64,000 nucleotides of DNA from Phyllobacterium myrsinacearum (GCF_002980555.1 NZ_PVBT01000003.1:124001-188000); one strand, 5' to 3'. Shown: positions 1 through 9,665, numbered from the stretch's first letter. Notes: generated from the sequence alone by a model not told the origin. Made by a program: numbers and translations.

Positions 1-2
1 CC

Positions 3-533
3 ATAGTCCATTCGCGCACGCTGGATAAAAGCCTGATGCCGTGGATTATCACCTCGCAGACCGTGCCGATCCTGGCCATTGCGCCGATGATCATCGTGGT
101 GCTCAACGCGGTCAATATCACGGGGCTTTTGCCCAAAGCGATGATCTCCACCTACCTATCGTTCTTTCCCGTTGCCGTCGGCATGGTCAAGGGCCTGCGC
201 TCGCCGGAAATTATGCATCTCGACCTGATGCGCACCTATAACGCGTCGAAGGCACAGGTATTCTGGAAGCTGCGCTGGCCGGCATCCATGCCCTATCTCT
301 TCACCTCGATGAAGATTGCCGTCGCCATCAGCCTGGTTGGCGCCATCGTCGGTGAATTGCCGACCGGGGCGGTCGCGGGCATCGGTGCGCGGCTCCTGGC
401 CGGTTCCTACTACGGCCAGACGGTGCAGATCTGGGCCGCATTGATTGCAGCCGCGCTGATGGCGGCCATTCTCGTCAGCCTGATCGGGCTGATGGCCACA
501 CTCGTCAACCGGCGCATGGGGGTACGGCCATGA
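3..533 (+). CDS. ABC transporter permease, NMT1/THI5-linked (partial, 5' end missing)
   Basis: Inner-membrane permease of a binding-protein-dependent importer. The reading frame is open to the left edge, so the gene starts outside the window. The visible part has several hydrophobic segments and the EAA-type cytoplasmic loop (around 'DLMRTYNASKAQVFWKLRWP'), which docks on the ATPase. The stop overlaps the start of the next permease gene by 4 nt (ATGA), so the two are translationally coupled. The third gene encodes an NMT1/THI5-like binding protein, a family that carries pyrimidines, thiamine precursors or similar compounds. The ATPase gene is presumably upstream of the window. The substrate cannot be read from the sequence. 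Confidence 0.9.
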   Translation: MVHSRTLDKSLMPWIITSQTVPILAIAPMIIVVLNAVNITGLLPKAMISTYLSFFPVAVGMVKGLRSPEIMHLDLMRTYNASKAQVFWKLRWPASMPYLFTSMKIAVAISLVGAIVGELPTGAVAGIGARLLAGSYYGQTVQIWAALIAAALMAAILVSLIGLMATLVNRRMGVRP

Positions 534-1639
534 GACTATCCCGTTCGCCGCTGGCCATTGCCGCCTTCCTGCTCGCCGTTCCCGGATTGCTGATATCGTC
601 CGGCGGCGATGTTTTCGACACGCTCACCTATTCGACCCCGGTCATCCTGTTCGTTGCAGCCGCCGTTGCCATGTTCACGAGCGTATCTATACCATCGCTG
701 GTCGTCGTTCTCGTGCTTGTCCATGTGGTCGCCTTCTGCCTCATTGGACTGCTCCATGCGATGCCGCAGCCGCCGGGACCGTCGATCGGCTACTGGTGCA
801 TGGTGGCATCGTCCTGGCTGCTTGCATGGTTCAGCGTGCAGAATCTGGCCGGTTTGAAACTGGCTTCGCCGCAGGCCCAGCGGCTGGTCAATCTCGCCCT
901 GCCGGTGCTGTTCGGTGCCTGGCTGCTGATCCTGTGGGAAATCATTGTCCGCGGCTTCGGCGTACCGAGCATCCTGCTGCCGCCTCCCTCCATGATCGCG
1001 GAGCGCATTTCCAGTTCCGTGCCGACGCTCTGGGCGGATTTTCAGCAGACCTATTTGAAAGCCGCCATTGCCGGTTATGCCATCGGCTGCGGCTCCGGCT
1101 TCCTTGCCGCCATCATTGTCGACCGGGTACCCTTCCTGCGCCGGGGACTGCTGCCCATCGGCAATCTCGTGGCCGCTCTTCCGGTTGTCGGCATCGCACC
1201 GATCATGGTGATGTGGTTCGGCTCCTACTGGGAATCGAAGGCCGCCGTGGTTGTCATCATGACCTTCTTTCCCATGCTGGTGAATACCGTGGCCGGACTT
1301 GCCGCATCCGGCGCGATGGAACGCGACCTGATGCAGACCTACGGCTCCAGCTACGGACAGACCCTTTTGAAGCTGCGCCTTCCCGCCGCCATGCCCTTCA
1401 TCTTCAACGCGCTGAAGATCAATTCGACGCTGGCCCTCATCGGCGCCATTGTTGCCGAATTCTTCGGCTCGCCCATTGTCGGCATGGGCTTCCGCATCTC
1501 GGCCGAAGTCGGCCGCATGAATGTCGATATGGTCTGGGCGGAAATTTTCGCCGCGGCGCTTGCGGGCTCCCTGTCTTACGGGCTTATTACCCTCGTCGAG
1601 CGGGCAGTTACTTTCTGGCACCCTTCCTACAGAACTTAA
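530..1639 (+). CDS. ABC transporter permease, BPD_transp_1 family
   Basis: Second membrane subunit of the importer, 369 aa. Residues 1 to about 130 form an extra hydrophobic block of about four membrane segments. The C-terminal 250 residues are a standard permease domain with an EAA loop ('DLMQTYGSSYGQTLLKLRLP'). It is longer than the usual 250-280 aa permease because of that N-terminal block. The ATG overlaps the previous stop codon. The binding-protein gene follows 26 nt downstream, preceded by a good Shine-Dalgarno (agaggag). Two different permeases suggest a heterodimeric channel. Confidence 0.9.
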   Translation: MRLSRSPLAIAAFLLAVPGLLISSGGDVFDTLTYSTPVILFVAAAVAMFTSVSIPSLVVVLVLVHVVAFCLIGLLHAMPQPPGPSIGYWCMVASSWLLAWFSVQNLAGLKLASPQAQRLVNLALPVLFGAWLLILWEIIVRGFGVPSILLPPPSMIAERISSSVPTLWADFQQTYLKAAIAGYAIGCGSGFLAAIIVDRVPFLRRGLLPIGNLVAALPVVGIAPIMVMWFGSYWESKAAVVVIMTFFPMLVNTVAGLAASGAMERDLMQTYGSSYGQTLLKLRLPAAMPFIFNALKINSTLALIGAIVAEFFGSPIVGMGFRISAEVGRMNVDMVWAEIFAAALAGSLSYGLITLVERAVTFWHPSYRT

Positions 1640-1665
1640 AAACAAGAACAGAGGAGAACTGAAAC

Positions 1666-2652
1666 ATGAAGAAGACGATTGCATTGACGATGGGGCTGGC
1701 GATGACGCTGATGGCGGGTTCGGCGCTGGCTGCCGACAAGCTGACCCTGCAGCTCAAATGGGTCACGCAAGGCCAGTTCGCCGGCTATTACGTCGCCAAG
1801 GACAAGGGGTTCTACAAGGAGGCCAATCTCGACGTGGAGATCAAGCCGGGCGGGCCTGATGTTGCCCCGCCGCAGGTAATTGCCGGTGGCGGCGCTGATG
1901 TGGTGGTCGACTGGATGCCGTCGGCTCTTGCCACCCGTGAAAAGGGCCTGCCGCTCGTCAATATCGCCCAGCCGTTCAAGCGCTCGGGCATGATGCTGAC
2001 CTGCCGCAAGGAGACCGGCATCACCAAGCCACAGGATTTCAAGGGCAAGACCCTCGGCGTCTGGTTCGGCGGCAATGAATATCCGTTCCTGTCGTGGATG
2101 AACCATCTGGGCCTGAAGACCGATGGCGGACCGAATGGCGTGACCGTCCTCAAGCAGGGCTTCAACGTTGATCCGCTGATCCAGAAGCAGGCGGACTGCA
2201 TCTCGACCATGACCTACAACGAATACTGGCAGGTGATCGATGCCGGTATTCCTGCTGATCAACTCGTCACGTTCAAATATGAGGACGAGAAGGTGGCCAC
2301 GCTCGAAGACGGTCTCTACGTGCTGCAGAAGAGCCTCGATGACCCGAAGATGGTGGAAAAGCTTGCCCGTTTCGTCAAGGCCTCGATGAAGGGCTGGGAC
2401 TATGCCCGCCAGCATCCGGATGAAGCCGCCAACATCGTGCTTGAAAACGATGCGAGCGGCGCGCAGACGGAAAAGCACCAGAAGCGTATGGTGGCCGAGA
2501 TCAACAAGCTGACGGAAGGCTCAACCGGCGTGCTCGATGTGGCAGCGGCAGAACGCACCGTCGACACACTCCTCGGCGGCGGTTCCGATCCCGTTATTAC
2601 CAAGAAGCCGGAAGGCGCCTGGACAACGAAGGTCACGGACGCCGCGAAATAA
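1666..2652 (+). CDS. ABC transporter substrate-binding protein, NMT1/THI5-like
   Basis: Periplasmic binding protein, 328 aa. It has a Sec signal peptide (two lysines, a hydrophobic core, cleavage near 'SALAA' at residues 19-23). The mature protein starts with the family pattern 'LTLQLKWVTQGQFAGYYVAKD', as in ThiY and pyrimidine-binding relatives that bind flat heterocycles. It is the last gene of the importer operon and is followed by a perfect intrinsic terminator. A pyrimidine or thiamine-precursor ligand is likely from the family but is not shown here. Confidence 0.88.
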   Translation: MKKTIALTMGLAMTLMAGSALAADKLTLQLKWVTQGQFAGYYVAKDKGFYKEANLDVEIKPGGPDVAPPQVIAGGGADVVVDWMPSALATREKGLPLVNIAQPFKRSGMMLTCRKETGITKPQDFKGKTLGVWFGGNEYPFLSWMNHLGLKTDGGPNGVTVLKQGFNVDPLIQKQADCISTMTYNEYWQVIDAGIPADQLVTFKYEDEKVATLEDGLYVLQKSLDDPKMVEKLARFVKASMKGWDYARQHPDEAANIVLENDASGAQTEKHQKRMVAEINKLTEGSTGVLDVAAAERTVDTLLGGGSDPVITKKPEGAWTTKVTDAAK

Positions 2653-2671
2653 TAATTCGCAGCTGGAATGA

Positions 2672-2699
2672 AAAAGGCGGGGAGCAATCCCCGCCTTTT
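2672..2699. terminator. Bidirectional intrinsic terminator between ABC and RND operons
   Basis: Perfect 12-bp stem (aaaaggcgggga / tccccgcctttt) with a 4-nt loop gcaa. It has A-tracts on one side and T-tracts on the other, so it can serve both the ABC operon on the plus strand and the convergent RND operon on the minus strand. Confidence 0.92.
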
Positions 2700-2715
2700 G
2701 CTTGTAAAGACGGCC

Positions 2716-5700
2716 CTATTCCGCGGGCAAGGGCGGCTGCGACACCACTTCCAGAAGTTCCCGTTCCAGCCGCGCTTCCTCTTCCGCCTTCGGCTTGGAG
2801 AAACCGGCGAGCAGGAGATAGGCAACGGGCGTCAGGAACAGCGTCGAGGCCGTGGCAAGTCCGAGACCGCCGACGATGACCCAGCCGAGGGCAATGCGGG
2901 CCTCAGCGCCAGCACCGCTGGCCAGAACCAGCGGAACGCCGCCAAGAATGGCGCAGAGCATGGTCATGACCACCGGGCGCAGCCGGATATTGGAGGCTTC
3001 CTCGATGGCCTGCCGCACAGTGCGGCCCTGATCGCGCAAATGATTGGCGAATTCCACAATCAGAATACCGTTCTTGGCCATGATGCCGACAAGCAGAACC
3101 AGCCCGATCTGGCTGTAGACGTTCATGCTGGTGCCGGTCAGGATCATGGCGAAGACCGCGCAGGCCAGGCCGAGCGGAACAGTCGCCATCACGATAACCG
3201 CGCTGATGAAGCTTTCAAACTGTGCGGCCAGCACAAGCAGGATGATCAGGATGGCGAAACCGAAGGTGACGAACATGCTGGCGGAATTCTCGCCGAGCGT
3301 TGCTGCCTCGGCGAGCGGAATGATGCGGTAGCCCGGCGGGAGCAGTGGCGCAGCCACCTCCTGCGCTACCTTGTAGGCATCGCCGAGGGCAAAGTCGGGG
3401 CTGAGCGCGGCGGTGATGGCGACAGACCGCATCTGCTGCTCACGGGTCAATGCCGGCGGCACGGCCACTTCCGTCAGCTTGGCGATGGTCGCCATCGGCA
3501 CGAAGCGGCCGTCGCTGGTGCGCATGAAGACGTTTTCCAGATCCGTCGGATCGTTGATCGGATTGGTGGTCGAAACCAGCTTCACGTCAAAACTGCGGTC
3601 CTCGATGTAGACCGAACCAATCTTGTAGCCGTCCAGCACCGATTGCAGCGCCTCGGCGAGGCCGGTGATCTCGATGCCGAGATCGGATGCACGCTCGCGA
3701 TCGATGGACACGGAAAGCTGTGGCTGCGTCGGTTCATTGGTCAGGCGCGGCCGGTCAAAACGTTTGTCCTTTTCAAGCGCCGAGACTATCTTGGCAGCGG
3801 CCGTTCCGAGGTCGGCGTAACTGGTTCCGACAATGGCGAACTGTAGACCGTTGCCGGCGCCACGAATGCCGAGCGAATTGGGCTGGGCGGCAAAAACCTG
3901 GATGCCGGGAATATTGCGCACGCGCTTGGACACGTCGGCGAGAATTTCCTGCTGCGTCCGGTGGCGTTCCTTCCACGTGGCAAGGCTGAGCACCATGAAG
4001 CCGCGGTTGGTGTTGCCGTTCAGTCCGGCGATGGAGAAGGTATTCTGGATTTCGCCGGAATCGCGCATCGGCTGGATCAGCGTTTCGATCTGGCGCATCT
4101 GGTCGTTGAGATATTCAAGGCTGACGCCCTGCGGCGCGGTGATGCGCAGGAAGGCGGAGGCGCGATCCTCACTCGGTGTCAATTCCTGCTTGAGCAGCGA
4201 AAAGGCGCCAAAGGCCGCACCGGCAAACAGCAGCGACGCCAGGACCACCAGCCACGGCGCGGCGAGGCACCCGTGCAGCATGCGGCGGTAGGCTTCGAGG
4301 AACCAGCCCCCTACACGCCTGATCAGGCCGGGCGAATGGTTGATATCCTCATGCTTGGCTTCGCTTGCCGAGAGCAGGCGCGAAGCCAGCATCGGGCAGA
4401 GCGTGAGCGCGACTACGGCCGAGAGCAGCACGCAGATTGCCAACACGAAGCCGAACTCGCGAAACAGACCGCCGGTTTGTCCAGGCAGGAACGAGAGCGG
4501 CACGAACACTGCCGCCAGCGTCACCGTCGTTGCGATGACCGCGAAAAACACCTCCTGCGTGCCAAGCACGGCAGCGGCGCGCGGCCCCATGCCCTGGTTG
4601 CGGCGCCGGACGATATTTTCGAGCACGACAATGGCATCATCCACCACGAGACCCGTCGCCAGCACCAGCGCCAGCAATGTCAGAATGTTGATCGAGAATC
4701 CGGCGAGATAGATCGCCGAGATGGTGCCGATCAGGGCAACCGGCATCGACACGGCAGGGATCAACGTCGCACGCAGATCCCACAGGAAGAGGTAGATGAT
4801 CAGGATGATGATGAAGACGGAGGCGCCCAGTGCGATTTCAACCTCATGCACGGCACCGTTGATGAAATCGGCATCGTCACTGGTCACGCGGATATCGACG
4901 CCTTCCGGCAATGTCTTCTGCAATTGACCGATGGCCGTCCGGATACCCTTGGAGATATCGAGCGTGTTGGATTGCGCCTGGCGGATAATGCCAAGACCAA
5001 TACCGGTCTTGCCATTGGCGCGCAGTGTCGACGTGCCGATATCGGGACCAAGCGTCACGGTTGCGACATCCCGGATCTTGGTGCGATCCTTGATGATGAT
5101 GTTTTCGAAATCCTCCGGCGTCGACACCGGCGCGGTGGCGCGAACGACGATGCTCTGGGCACTGCTGTTGATCTGGCCGGCAGGCGTGTCGAACGCCATC
5201 GTATCAAGGGCCGTGCGGACATTGGCGACCGTTAGCCCGAGGCTTGCCAGTTTGCCCTGATCGATGTCGATGCGGAAAATCTTGCTGCGGTTGCCGTTGA
5301 TCTGCACGTCGGCGACGCCGGGCACCGATGCAAGCACATCCTTGATCTGGTCTTCCACCAGAACGGTCATGTCTTCAACGGGCATCGTGGTCGAGGTGAC
5401 GGCAAGGCGCATCACCGCATCGGCATTGGCATCCGCCTTGACGATCTGCGGCGGGTCGGCCTGTTCCGGCAGCGTGTTGGTGATGCGGCTGATGGCATCG
5501 CGCATATCGGCGGCGGCAACGTTGAGATCGACGCCGTCGTTGAATTCCACGGTGACACGGCTGATACCGAAGGATGAGCTGGAGGAAATGGCTTTGACGC
5601 CGGAAACGCGCGACACCGCGCCTTCAATCGCAGCGGTCAGCTCGCGGTCGACCGTTTCGGCCGCGGCGGCCTGGAATGTTGTGGATACCGTCACCACGGG

Positions 5701-5853
5701 CCGGTCGACGTCCGGCAGCTCGCGCACGTCGACGCCATAATAGGCGGCAAGCCCGGCAACCACGATCAGGGCATTGAGCACCAGGGCCAACACCGGGCGG
5801 CGGATGAAAAGGGCGGTGAAATTGGAGCCGGACTGTCCGTGCGAATTGCTCAC
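2716..5853 (-). CDS. RND multidrug efflux permease (HAE1 family)
   Basis: Proton-driven inner-membrane pump of the AcrB/MexB type, 1045 aa, the usual length. N-terminal TM1 is followed by a large periplasmic porter domain. The TM4 proton-relay pair appears in 'LATGLVVDDAIVVLENI' near residue 400-410, and the second half repeats the fold. The adaptor gene lies 8 nt upstream in the same direction, so they form a two-gene operon. No outer-membrane factor is encoded nearby; the pump would have to use a TolC-type channel from elsewhere. Substrates are unknown. Confidence 0.95.
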   Translation of the reverse strand: MSNSHGQSGSNFTALFIRRPVLALVLNALIVVAGLAAYYGVDVRELPDVDRPVVTVSTTFQAAAAETVDRELTAAIEGAVSRVSGVKAISSSSSFGISRVTVEFNDGVDLNVAAADMRDAISRITNTLPEQADPPQIVKADANADAVMRLAVTSTTMPVEDMTVLVEDQIKDVLASVPGVADVQINGNRSKIFRIDIDQGKLASLGLTVANVRTALDTMAFDTPAGQINSSAQSIVVRATAPVSTPEDFENIIIKDRTKIRDVATVTLGPDIGTSTLRANGKTGIGLGIIRQAQSNTLDISKGIRTAIGQLQKTLPEGVDIRVTSDDADFINGAVHEVEIALGASVFIIILIIYLFLWDLRATLIPAVSMPVALIGTISAIYLAGFSINILTLLALVLATGLVVDDAIVVLENIVRRRNQGMGPRAAAVLGTQEVFFAVIATTVTLAAVFVPLSFLPGQTGGLFREFGFVLAICVLLSAVVALTLCPMLASRLLSASEAKHEDINHSPGLIRRVGGWFLEAYRRMLHGCLAAPWLVVLASLLFAGAAFGAFSLLKQELTPSEDRASAFLRITAPQGVSLEYLNDQMRQIETLIQPMRDSGEIQNTFSIAGLNGNTNRGFMVLSLATWKERHRTQQEILADVSKRVRNIPGIQVFAAQPNSLGIRGAGNGLQFAIVGTSYADLGTAAAKIVSALEKDKRFDRPRLTNEPTQPQLSVSIDRERASDLGIEITGLAEALQSVLDGYKIGSVYIEDRSFDVKLVSTTNPINDPTDLENVFMRTSDGRFVPMATIAKLTEVAVPPALTREQQMRSVAITAALSPDFALGDAYKVAQEVAAPLLPPGYRIIPLAEAATLGENSASMFVTFGFAILIILLVLAAQFESFISAVIVMATVPLGLACAVFAMILTGTSMNVYSQIGLVLLVGIMAKNGILIVEFANHLRDQGRTVRQAIEEASNIRLRPVVMTMLCAILGGVPLVLASGAGAEARIALGWVIVGGLGLATASTLFLTPVAYLLLAGFSKPKAEEEARLERELLEVVSQPPLPAE

Positions 5854-5861
5854 GCCACACC

Positions 5862-7031
5862 TCAGCCCTGTTCGCCGACGGAAGCCAGCGGCCGCGCGCC
5901 GGAATCCGTCTGGTTGGCAGGCTGGCCCTTGATCTGGACCGTACCACCCTGGCGAACGGCCTGCACGCCTTCGGCGACGATAAGGTCACCCGGGTTGATC
6001 TCGGCATTGACCAGAACATAGGCTGCATTGCGCTGCATGATACGGACGGGAACGCGCTGCGCCTTGTTATCGGCAATCTTCCAGATATAGGCACCGTCCG
6101 TGCCCCACTGGATCGCCAGCGGATCAACCGTCGGATAGGTCTCTCCGGCAAATCCCATATTCACCTGGAATGCCATGCCTTCACGCAGGGCATCGTTCGG
6201 ATTGGTGATCTTCGCCTGCACCTGCAGCGTGCGGCTGTCAGGATCGATGCGGTTGTCGATGGCATTGATCGTGCCCTTGAACGTCTCGCCCGGACGGGCA
6301 ACGGAAGTGGCGGTGACGGCGGCTCCAACCTTGATGGCCGGGGCAAAGCGTTCCGGTACCCAGAAGTCCACCAGCACCTCGCTGCGATCGGCGATGGTCG
6401 CGATCTGCGTCGTCGTGGTGATGTAGTTGCCGGCACTCACGGGCAGAATACCGACGATGCCGCCAATCGGCGCCTTGACGGCGCGCCGGTCCAGCGCCAG
6501 TTCGGCCTCACGCAGGTCGAGACCGGCATTGTCGACAGCCAATCCGGCATCGGACACCTGCACGGCGGAAACGGTGTTGGTGGTGCTGAGATTTTCCGCG
6601 CGTTTCAGCTTGGTCTGGGCGTCCTTGAGCATCGTGCGCGCCTTGTCGGCCGCGATGGTCTCCGCCTCGGAATCAAGCCGGGCAATCACGTCACCAGCCT
6701 CAACCTTGGTGCCCGAAGTGACCAGGATTTCCGTCATGCGTCCCGCAGCAAACGGTGTGACCGAAACCGAGCTCTTTGCCTTGCCCGTGCCGATGGCCGA
6801 CAGCTTGTCATTGATCTTGGCCGCGTTGGCTGCCCGGACGACGACGATCGGAACGGCCTGTCCGCCCCGTCCCTGCCCATTGGGTTGGGCTGGTTCCTTT
6901 GCCGCGGTCTGAACCTTGTCGGCACCGGCCTTTTTCAGGAAACTGGATGCGCCCGGAAAGAAATACAGCCATCCCGCGCCGGCAACGGCGAGGATAACGA
7001 CAACCAGAACAAGTTGTTTCCAGACTTTCAT
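5862..7031 (-). CDS. RND efflux periplasmic adaptor (membrane fusion protein)
   Basis: Adaptor joining the inner-membrane pump to an outer-membrane channel, 389 aa. One N-terminal membrane anchor (residues 5-25) is followed by a biotinyl-lipoyl half ('VTSGTKVEAGDVIARLDSEAE'), a helical hairpin around residues 120-170, the second lipoyl half ('APIGGIVGILPVSAGNYI') and beta-barrel domains. It is the first gene of the operon with the pump. No regulator gene is next to it; the 279-bp region to pncB must hold both divergent promoters. Confidence 0.93.
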   Translation of the reverse strand: MKVWKQLVLVVVILAVAGAGWLYFFPGASSFLKKAGADKVQTAAKEPAQPNGQGRGGQAVPIVVVRAANAAKINDKLSAIGTGKAKSSVSVTPFAAGRMTEILVTSGTKVEAGDVIARLDSEAETIAADKARTMLKDAQTKLKRAENLSTTNTVSAVQVSDAGLAVDNAGLDLREAELALDRRAVKAPIGGIVGILPVSAGNYITTTTQIATIADRSEVLVDFWVPERFAPAIKVGAAVTATSVARPGETFKGTINAIDNRIDPDSRTLQVQAKITNPNDALREGMAFQVNMGFAGETYPTVDPLAIQWGTDGAYIWKIADNKAQRVPVRIMQRNAAYVLVNAEINPGDLIVAEGVQAVRQGGTVQIKGQPANQTDSGARPLASVGEQG

Positions 7032-7310
7032 ACATCACTCCAAAAAGGCCGGTTCCGCCACCCGCGGAGCCAGCACCACTGTATTTTTGATTGTATCCCA
7101 ATGCGCATCCCGGCGCGAAAGGTTGTTTAGCGACATGAATAAAGCGCTTTGATGTCGCCGTTAATGACAAAACGGTGAGGTTACAAAGATTTAATGCAAA
7201 TGCCTGCGAGGCTTTGACTGCAGAATTTAGCCGGTTATGCCCGGTTATGCTTGATGGGCGGTTTTTGCCGTGCAACATGGCGGGCGGAAATTCCGGAAGG
7301 AGAGCATTCA

Positions 7311-8618
7311 ATGGCGACGAAGACCGACATTGCACGCCGCGTGTTCAATCACACGTGGAAACTCGACCCCATTGTCCGCAGTCTGCTGGATACGGATTTC
7401 TATAAATTGCTGATGCTGCAGATGATCTGGGGTGTTTACCCCAAGGTTGATGCAACCTTCACGCTGATCAACCGCACCACACGCGTCCGGCTGGGCGACG
7501 AGATCGACGAGGAAGAACTGCGCGCGCAACTCGACCATGCCCGCACCATCCGCTTTTCCAAGAAGGAAATGATCTGGCTTGGCGGTAATACGTTTTATGG
7601 CAAGAAGCAGATCTTCGAACCCGACTTTCTCGAATGGCTGACGCATTTCCAGCTTCCGGAATATGAGCTGACCAAACGGGACGGCCAGTACGAGCTGAAC
7701 TTCCATGGCCCATGGATGTACACGACCATGTGGGAAATCCCGGCGCTCACCATCATCAATGAACTGCGCTCGCGCGCGGCGATGAAGAAGATGGGGCGGT
7801 TCGAACTCGACGTGCTCTATGCCCGTGCCAAGGCCAAGATGTGGACGAAGGTGGAACGGCTGCGCTCCCTGCCCGATATCCGGATTTCCGATTTCGGCAC
7901 CCGCCGCCGCCATTCGTTCCTGTGGCAGCGCTGGTGCGTGGAAGCCCTGAAGGAAGGCATCGGCGAAGCCTTTACCGGCACCAGCAATGTGCTCCTTGCC
8001 ATGGACAATGACCTGGAAGCGCTCGGCACCAATGCGCACGAGCTGCCGATGGTCCTGGCGGCGCTCAGCCGGACGGACGAGGAATTGCTGAAGTCGCCCT
8101 ACAAGGTGCTGCAGGACTGGAACCGCTACTATGGCGGCAATCTTCTCATCGTGCTGCCGGACGCATTCGGGACCGCTGCCTTTCTGCGCGATGCACCCGA
8201 CTGGGTTGCCGACTGGACGGGTTTTCGCCCGGACAGTGCGCCGCCAATCGAGGGCGGGGAAAAGATTCTGTCCTGGTGGCGCTCCAGGGGCAAGGACCCG
8301 CGCGGCAAACTCCTGGTGTTTTCAGACGGGCTTGACGTCGAGACGATCGAAGAAACCTATCATCATTTCAAGGGCAAGGTGCGCATGAGCTTCGGCTGGG
8401 GGACAAACCTCACCAATGATTTCGAGGATTGCGCACCGCGTTTCAACGACCAGCTCAATGCCATTTCCCTGGTCTGCAAGGTCAGCGAGGCCAATGGCCG
8501 CCCTGCCGTCAAGCTTTCGGACAATCCGAAGAAGGCAACCGGCGACAAGGCCGAAATCAAACGCTATCTGGACTTGTTCGGCGCGGAAGACCGGGTGGAA
8601 CAGGCCGTGAAGGTTTAA
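7311..8618 (+). CDS. pncB: Nicotinate phosphoribosyltransferase
   Basis: Makes nicotinate mononucleotide from nicotinate and PRPP, with ATP hydrolysis, in NAD salvage. 435 aa. The ATG at 7311 is preceded by a strong ribosome binding site (ggaaggag), so an upstream in-frame start at 7251 is rejected. The conserved 'DFGTRRRHS' block puts the histidine that is phosphorylated in this family at residue 201. The N-terminal '[16 protein letters not shown]' is also typical. It stands alone, followed by a strong terminator. Confidence 0.96.
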   Translation: MATKTDIARRVFNHTWKLDPIVRSLLDTDFYKLLMLQMIWGVYPKVDATFTLINRTTRVRLGDEIDEEELRAQLDHARTIRFSKKEMIWLGGNTFYGKKQIFEPDFLEWLTHFQLPEYELTKRDGQYELNFHGPWMYTTMWEIPALTIINELRSRAAMKKMGRFELDVLYARAKAKMWTKVERLRSLPDIRISDFGTRRRHSFLWQRWCVEALKEGIGEAFTGTSNVLLAMDNDLEALGTNAHELPMVLAALSRTDEELLKSPYKVLQDWNRYYGGNLLIVLPDAFGTAAFLRDAPDWVADWTGFRPDSAPPIEGGEKILSWWRSRGKDPRGKLLVFSDGLDVETIEETYHHFKGKVRMSFGWGTNLTNDFEDCAPRFNDQLNAISLVCKVSEANGRPAVKLSDNPKKATGDKAEIKRYLDLFGAEDRVEQAVKV

Positions 8619-8662
8619 GTGGAAGAAGCCGCATTGCTATCCTGCGTGGACCGATATGAATA

Positions 8663-8690
8663 AAACCCCGCCGGCAAGCCGGCGGGGTTT
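8663..8690. terminator. Intrinsic terminator after pncB
   Basis: A 12-bp perfect stem (aaaccccgccgg / ccggcggggttt) around a 4-nt loop caag. It lies between convergent pncB and the DUF1150 gene and can serve both. Confidence 0.88.
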
Positions 8691-8717
8691 GGAAATTCAG
8701 CGTCGACCGGACGGCTG

Positions 8718-8975
8718 TTACTGCAGCATGACTGTCTGCAGCTCGTGTTCCTGCGCGCCGACAAGGATATTGTCGCGTTCATCGGAAAGCACGATGGGGT
8801 CGCCATTGGCGGCAAAGAGCGCCCAGAGCTCGACACCCGGTGTCATCGGCGGCAATGCTGGGAAACTGGTGGCGAGATCGTCAGTCTTCACCTTGCGCAT
8901 ATAGGCGACCTGTCCGGCGCCAAGACGCGAGAATTCCAGTTCACTCAGGAAATTCTTCGAAACAGTGTTTTGCAT
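8718..8975 (-). CDS. DUF1150 family protein
   Basis: Small protein of 85 aa found in Hyphomicrobiales next to Hsp20 genes, as here. The ATG at 8975 has GGAGG 5 nt upstream; a longer in-frame version starting at 9050 lacks a ribosome site and reads through repeats. The sequence has no membrane segment. The family signature region 'LGAGQVAYMRKVKTDDL...LWALFAANGDPIVLSD' is clear. Function is not established; the heat-shock neighbour suggests a stress role. Confidence 0.85.
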   Translation of the reverse strand: MQNTVSKNFLSELEFSRLGAGQVAYMRKVKTDDLATSFPALPPMTPGVELWALFAANGDPIVLSDERDNILVGAQEHELQTVMLQ

Positions 8976-9030
8976 ATCAGCCTCCATATTCGGACAGTCC
9001 TTCCAAAGGCCCCGTCCTGTTAGAGCCACA

Positions 9031-9074
9031 CTACTGCGCCATGCGTCCACCTGGACGCATAAAGGACGCAGTAG
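9031..9074. repeat. Nested palindrome (hairpin within hairpin)
   Basis: The outer arms ctactgcg (9031-9038) and cgcagtag (9067-9074) enclose a second perfect palindrome, atgcgtcca (9041-9049) / tggacgcat (9052-9060). No T-run follows. It lies between hsp20 and DUF1150 and may be an RNA processing or stabilising structure, or part of a repeat family. Confidence 0.75.
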
Positions 9075-9084
9075 CCCTTTAGTG

Positions 9085-9131
9085 GCGCATAATCCTTTCC
9101 AAAAATCGAAGTGATTTTTGGGGTTATGCGC
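9085..9131. repeat. Intergenic palindromic repeat ending in the hsp20 stop codon
   Basis: Outer arms gcgcataa (9085-9092) and ttatgcgc (9124-9131) and inner arms ccaaaaatc (9099-9107) and gatttttgg (9113-9121) form one long hairpin with loop gaagt. The design GCGCATAA...CCAAAAATC..GATTTTTGG...TTATGCGC resembles a dispersed intergenic repeat I recall from rhizobial genomes. Its last base is part of the hsp20 stop codon, so it may also act as the 3' end of the hsp20 message. Confidence 0.75.
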
Positions 9132-9553
9132 TAGTCCTGAACTGCAATGTTGATGCGTTTGACCAATCGTTCGGGTTCCGGACGGTCGAGATCGATCGAC
9201 AGAAGCCCATTCTTCAATGTGGCAGCACTCACGCGCATTCCATCGGCAAGAACGAAAATGCGCTGGAACTGGCGCGCGGCAATGCCACGATGCAGATATT
9301 CCCGTTCGCTTTCATCGGCCTGCCTGCCGCGGATGACCAACTGATTGTCCTCTGTCGTCACTTCGAGATCGTCATTGGAGAAGCCGGCGACCGCGAGGGT
9401 GATGCGAAGCTGTTCCCGGCCACTGTCGGCGTGGATGCGTTCGATATTGTAGGGCGGGTAGCCATCACCGGATTTGGCGATACGCTCCAGCGTCTTTTCC
9501 ATCGTGTCGAAACCAAGCAGCAAAGGGCTTGAAAACGGTGTCATTCGTGTCAT
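9131..9553 (-). CDS. Small heat-shock protein, Hsp20 family
   Basis: ATP-independent holdase chaperone, 140 aa. The N-terminal 'MTRMTPFSSPLLLGFDTMEKTL' and the alpha-crystallin domain from about residue 38 ('YNIERIHADSGREQLRITLAVAGFSNDDLEV') match IbpA/HspH-type rhizobial proteins. It ends 'VKRINI', near the usual IXI tail. ATG at 9553 has gaggac 7 nt upstream; the much longer open frame extending to 10171 runs through the nucleoside hydrolase gene and is rejected. DUF1150 follows downstream, separated by two hairpins. Confidence 0.93.
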   Translation of the reverse strand: MTRMTPFSSPLLLGFDTMEKTLERIAKSGDGYPPYNIERIHADSGREQLRITLAVAGFSNDDLEVTTEDNQLVIRGRQADESEREYLHRGIAARQFQRIFVLADGMRVSAATLKNGLLSIDLDRPEPERLVKRINIAVQD

Positions 9554-9665
9554 CTGTGCAGTCCTCAGAAAAGCGACCGAAAAGAGAAACCCGGAGATGG
9601 CATTTCCCTTCTGTCCTTTGATATGGTCGATCGGCAAGCAGACTTCAAGAGAATGAAAGCAAGAG

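Noticed and set aside
536-1684. Long minus-strand open frame opposite the second ABC permease
   Set aside because: It mirrors a clear permease gene in a high-G+C region, has Gln/His/Arg-rich nonsense composition and no ribosome site.
2668-5235. Long plus-strand frames opposite the RND pump gene
   Set aside because: Antisense shadows of a well-supported RND permease; composition is rich in Arg, His, Gln and Asp with no domain.
7231-7250. Tandem repeat ccggttatgc x2 upstream of pncB
   Set aside because: Two copies of 10 bp only, with no promoter or regulator context that makes sense of it.
9554-9665. ROSE-type RNA thermometer in the hsp20 leader
   Set aside because: Rhizobial hsp20 genes often have one, but I could not find a convincing pairing that masks the gaggac ribosome site. 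RNA folding would be needed.
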